From Candidatus Eisenbacteria bacterium (GTDB lineage: Bacteria; Eisenbacteria; RBG-16-71-46; CAIMUX01; JAHJDP01): a stretch of DNA of 64,000 nt. Shown here piece by piece: positions 63,701 to 64,000 of the stretch (within the stretch, counting starts at the first letter, position 1; each line of letters starts with the position of its first letter). Below the pieces are notes generated by a model. It had not been told where the DNA came from. It saw only the letters and a list, made by a program, of their open reading frames with translations, and made no database searches. The DNA lies in NCBI GenBank assembly GCA_018831195.1, contig JAHJDP010000117.1, positions 26,274 to 90,273 on the forward strand, given 5' to 3'. A program made the translations under genes and the position numbers.

Positions 63701-63875
63701 TCTTACAAATTCGCAACGCCATCGTGATATCTCCGGAAAGAATCTCCCAATGAACAAGGCTGAGGCCCTTGGTGAGGCAAAGCAATGGCTGCGAAACATG
63801 ACCGATGCCGAAGGCGTACGACCTTTCCAGCATCCGACGTATTGGTCCAGTTTCATCCTGATCGGGGAGCGATAG
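60732..63875 (+). CDS. Exported TPR-CHAT protease, module B
   Basis: This is a 1047-residue protein. It has a clear signal peptide ('VSLLLLLCGLYAPCSISISYA', cleavage before Asp-Glu-Glu), then ten or so 42-residue kinesin-light-chain-like TPRs over ~120-480 ('HPEIARSLNRLALCLFDLGDHARAEEFYHEAL', 'DTATLLYNLACLLMDQGDYSAAESLYRETL'). A helical linker precedes the CHAT domain, with dyad His881 ('LLHFATHT') and Cys940 ('VVLSGCQTALGG') and 'AGEGFIGLAYAVLQAGARSVLVSLW'. AGGAGG is placed well before the ATG. It is the third gene of the sigma/anti-sigma/protease operon. TPRs probably bind a partner that controls or feeds the protease. Confidence 0.9.
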   Translation: MRYGSTWVSLLLLLCGLYAPCSISISYADEESTGNAGRTQDPDSLIKGIAGLRVDARYDEALIQARELTRLLADDPAAKPWRKIDAEWLLKTLEQITTLSKEDQEELSEADGLVTDIEDYWSGGEYAKGVTAAERQLQIYRRHFGDAHPEIARSLNRLALCLFDLGDHARAEEFYHEALNMSVELLGREHPDVAEVDSNLGWLAYIQTDYRQAEQFHLEALTLRREVFGEEHDRTAMSLSDLAAVYWREGDFAKAEPLLRDAVAKCRKRVGNEHEDTATLLYNLACLLMDQGDYSAAESLYRETLAIRRKQMGEDSPRVASCLKALATLLYRKGDYEAGEPILQEALEMNRRRLGEDHLEIASNRKSLASFRRQKGDYGGAIELLNLAIPSLVRILGEEHPKVAAAYDALGCCLGSQHRYAEAEVDFARALEMFRKLLGEEHPKVAMVLNDMAINDLAQGRYQEAETAFKQAADVFETARLRAGEGLTRARFQESPYTRLAATRLRLGDPMGAWRAAERGLGRALADLLIATGQRTLTPFEIATQDSLNGELGRLERQLEALGKTCETDSTGEKLGEFNEKRTQLLYTEAAWSAFQRGIASRYPVTEGQVFPLERIQRGLDDETAILGWLHTEMEEKTFDSWGYLIRHSGPVTWIEIKGADDVVDPKEPTAFDFHEALIIAASWPFRVTEVERIEADAQAICERWIDPFSECLTDIKNLVIIPTGPMLGIPIEALKDHGGRFIGDRYAVSYAPSATIYTWLQEMGKRNSDRPSHKALLVGDPPFTLDQLAAMENQEKEPVYFSVRDIPVDLPVLRGMLAGNQEALASLPRLPGTREEVKRVASVLPDAMTLIGPDATEQEIVDLASSGALGEFDLLHFATHTLMDDEQPERSALVLSLVNLPDPLETTMEGKRIYDGLVTLEEIVREWDLEADLVVLSGCQTALGGKMAGEGFIGLAYAVLQAGARSVLVSLWRVEDTATSLLMGRFYENLTNSQRHRDISGKNLPMNKAEALGEAKQWLRNMTDAEGVRPFQHPTYWSSFILIGER

Positions 63876-64000
63876 CTTGTGCTTCGAAGATTGCATTTGG
63901 CGTGTTTCCTGCACACCTAGCAGGGTATGTCGAAATGTCGAACCTATTTCAAGCCGCCGCACTGTCCCAATCCGCATTGCCGGTATCACAAGAAACCGGA
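63876..64000. other. Terminal non-coding stretch at the window edge
   Basis: The last 125 bases after the TPR-CHAT gene contain no hairpin with T-tract and no convincing coding start. A downstream gene may begin beyond the edge. Confidence 0.4.

Noticed and set aside
46524..63875. Type III-E CRISPR (Craspase) locus
   Set aside because: TPR-CHAT and sigma genes are present, but no repeats, spacers, gRAMP/Cas7-11, Csx30 or Csx31 are visible; the resemblance is only to the protease/sigma logic.
1..64000. Mobile elements, prophage, tRNA or rRNA genes
   Set aside because: No transposase, integrase, capsid-type protein, terminal inverted repeats, tRNA cloverleaf or rRNA stretch was recognised on either strand by reading.

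Overview
The window looks like chromosomal DNA from an uncultured, Gram-negative-type (diderm) bacterium near the FCB group, in the style of candidate phyla such as Eisenbacteria, Latescibacterota or KSB1. Supporting traits are outer-membrane porins, many exported proteins that end in the same 'PNPF ... GVYF-R' FlgD-like/C-terminal sorting domain, a tricorn protease with a signal peptide, DUF547, ASPIC/UnbV and TPR-CHAT proteins. This assignment is an inference from protein style, since no rRNA or tRNA marker is present. Base composition is moderately GC-rich throughout. I see no phage, insertion sequence, integrase, CRISPR array, tRNA or rRNA.

Left part (1-31400), mostly transport and housekeeping. 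A leftward operon (permease-SPFH fusion, HflC-like, HflK-like) diverges from a zinc/manganese-type ABC importer (4372-6868). A small CBM48 protein, a secreted phospholipase-D-like protein, a eukaryote-like citrate synthase, a branched-chain aminotransferase and a DUF547 protein follow. A complete phosphate regulon comes next: PhoB-like regulator, PhoR-like kinase, porin, PstS, PstC, PstA, PstB, PhoU (14149-22911). Four 7-bp units on an 11-bp period stand in front of the porin and look like PhoB operators. A molybdenum/tungsten cofactor island (23081-30254) holds a ModE-type HTH protein, cysteine desulfurase, FdhD, TupABC, MoeA and MoaA. A second porin (30341-31396) closes the section.

Middle part (31400-46300), exported proteins and peptidases. 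It contains a secreted agmatine/peptidylarginine deiminase with the residue pattern of Porphyromonas PPAD, an S9 peptidase, a zf-TFIIB protein, an HDOD protein, a tricorn protease, an Ig-like lipoprotein and a subtilase with VCBS and UnbV repeats.

Right part (46500-63900), the most unusual section. Two paralogous modules each contain an ECF-type sigma factor, a zf-HC2 anti-sigma-like membrane protein with a TPR-like extracytoplasmic part, and a large exported TPR-CHAT (caspase-like) protease. In module A (46524-51381) the protease diverges from the sigma/anti-sigma pair. In module B (59066-63875) all three genes are co-directional. Between them lie a FapA (DUF342) protein, a PilB/GspE-like ATPase with an added zinc-ribbon tail and a giant beta-helix surface protein. 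Working model (inference): the extracytoplasmic TPR-CHAT protease acts on the membrane anti-sigma protein to release the sigma factor. This would be a non-CRISPR parallel to the TPR-CHAT/sigma arrangement of type III-E CRISPR (Craspase) loci.
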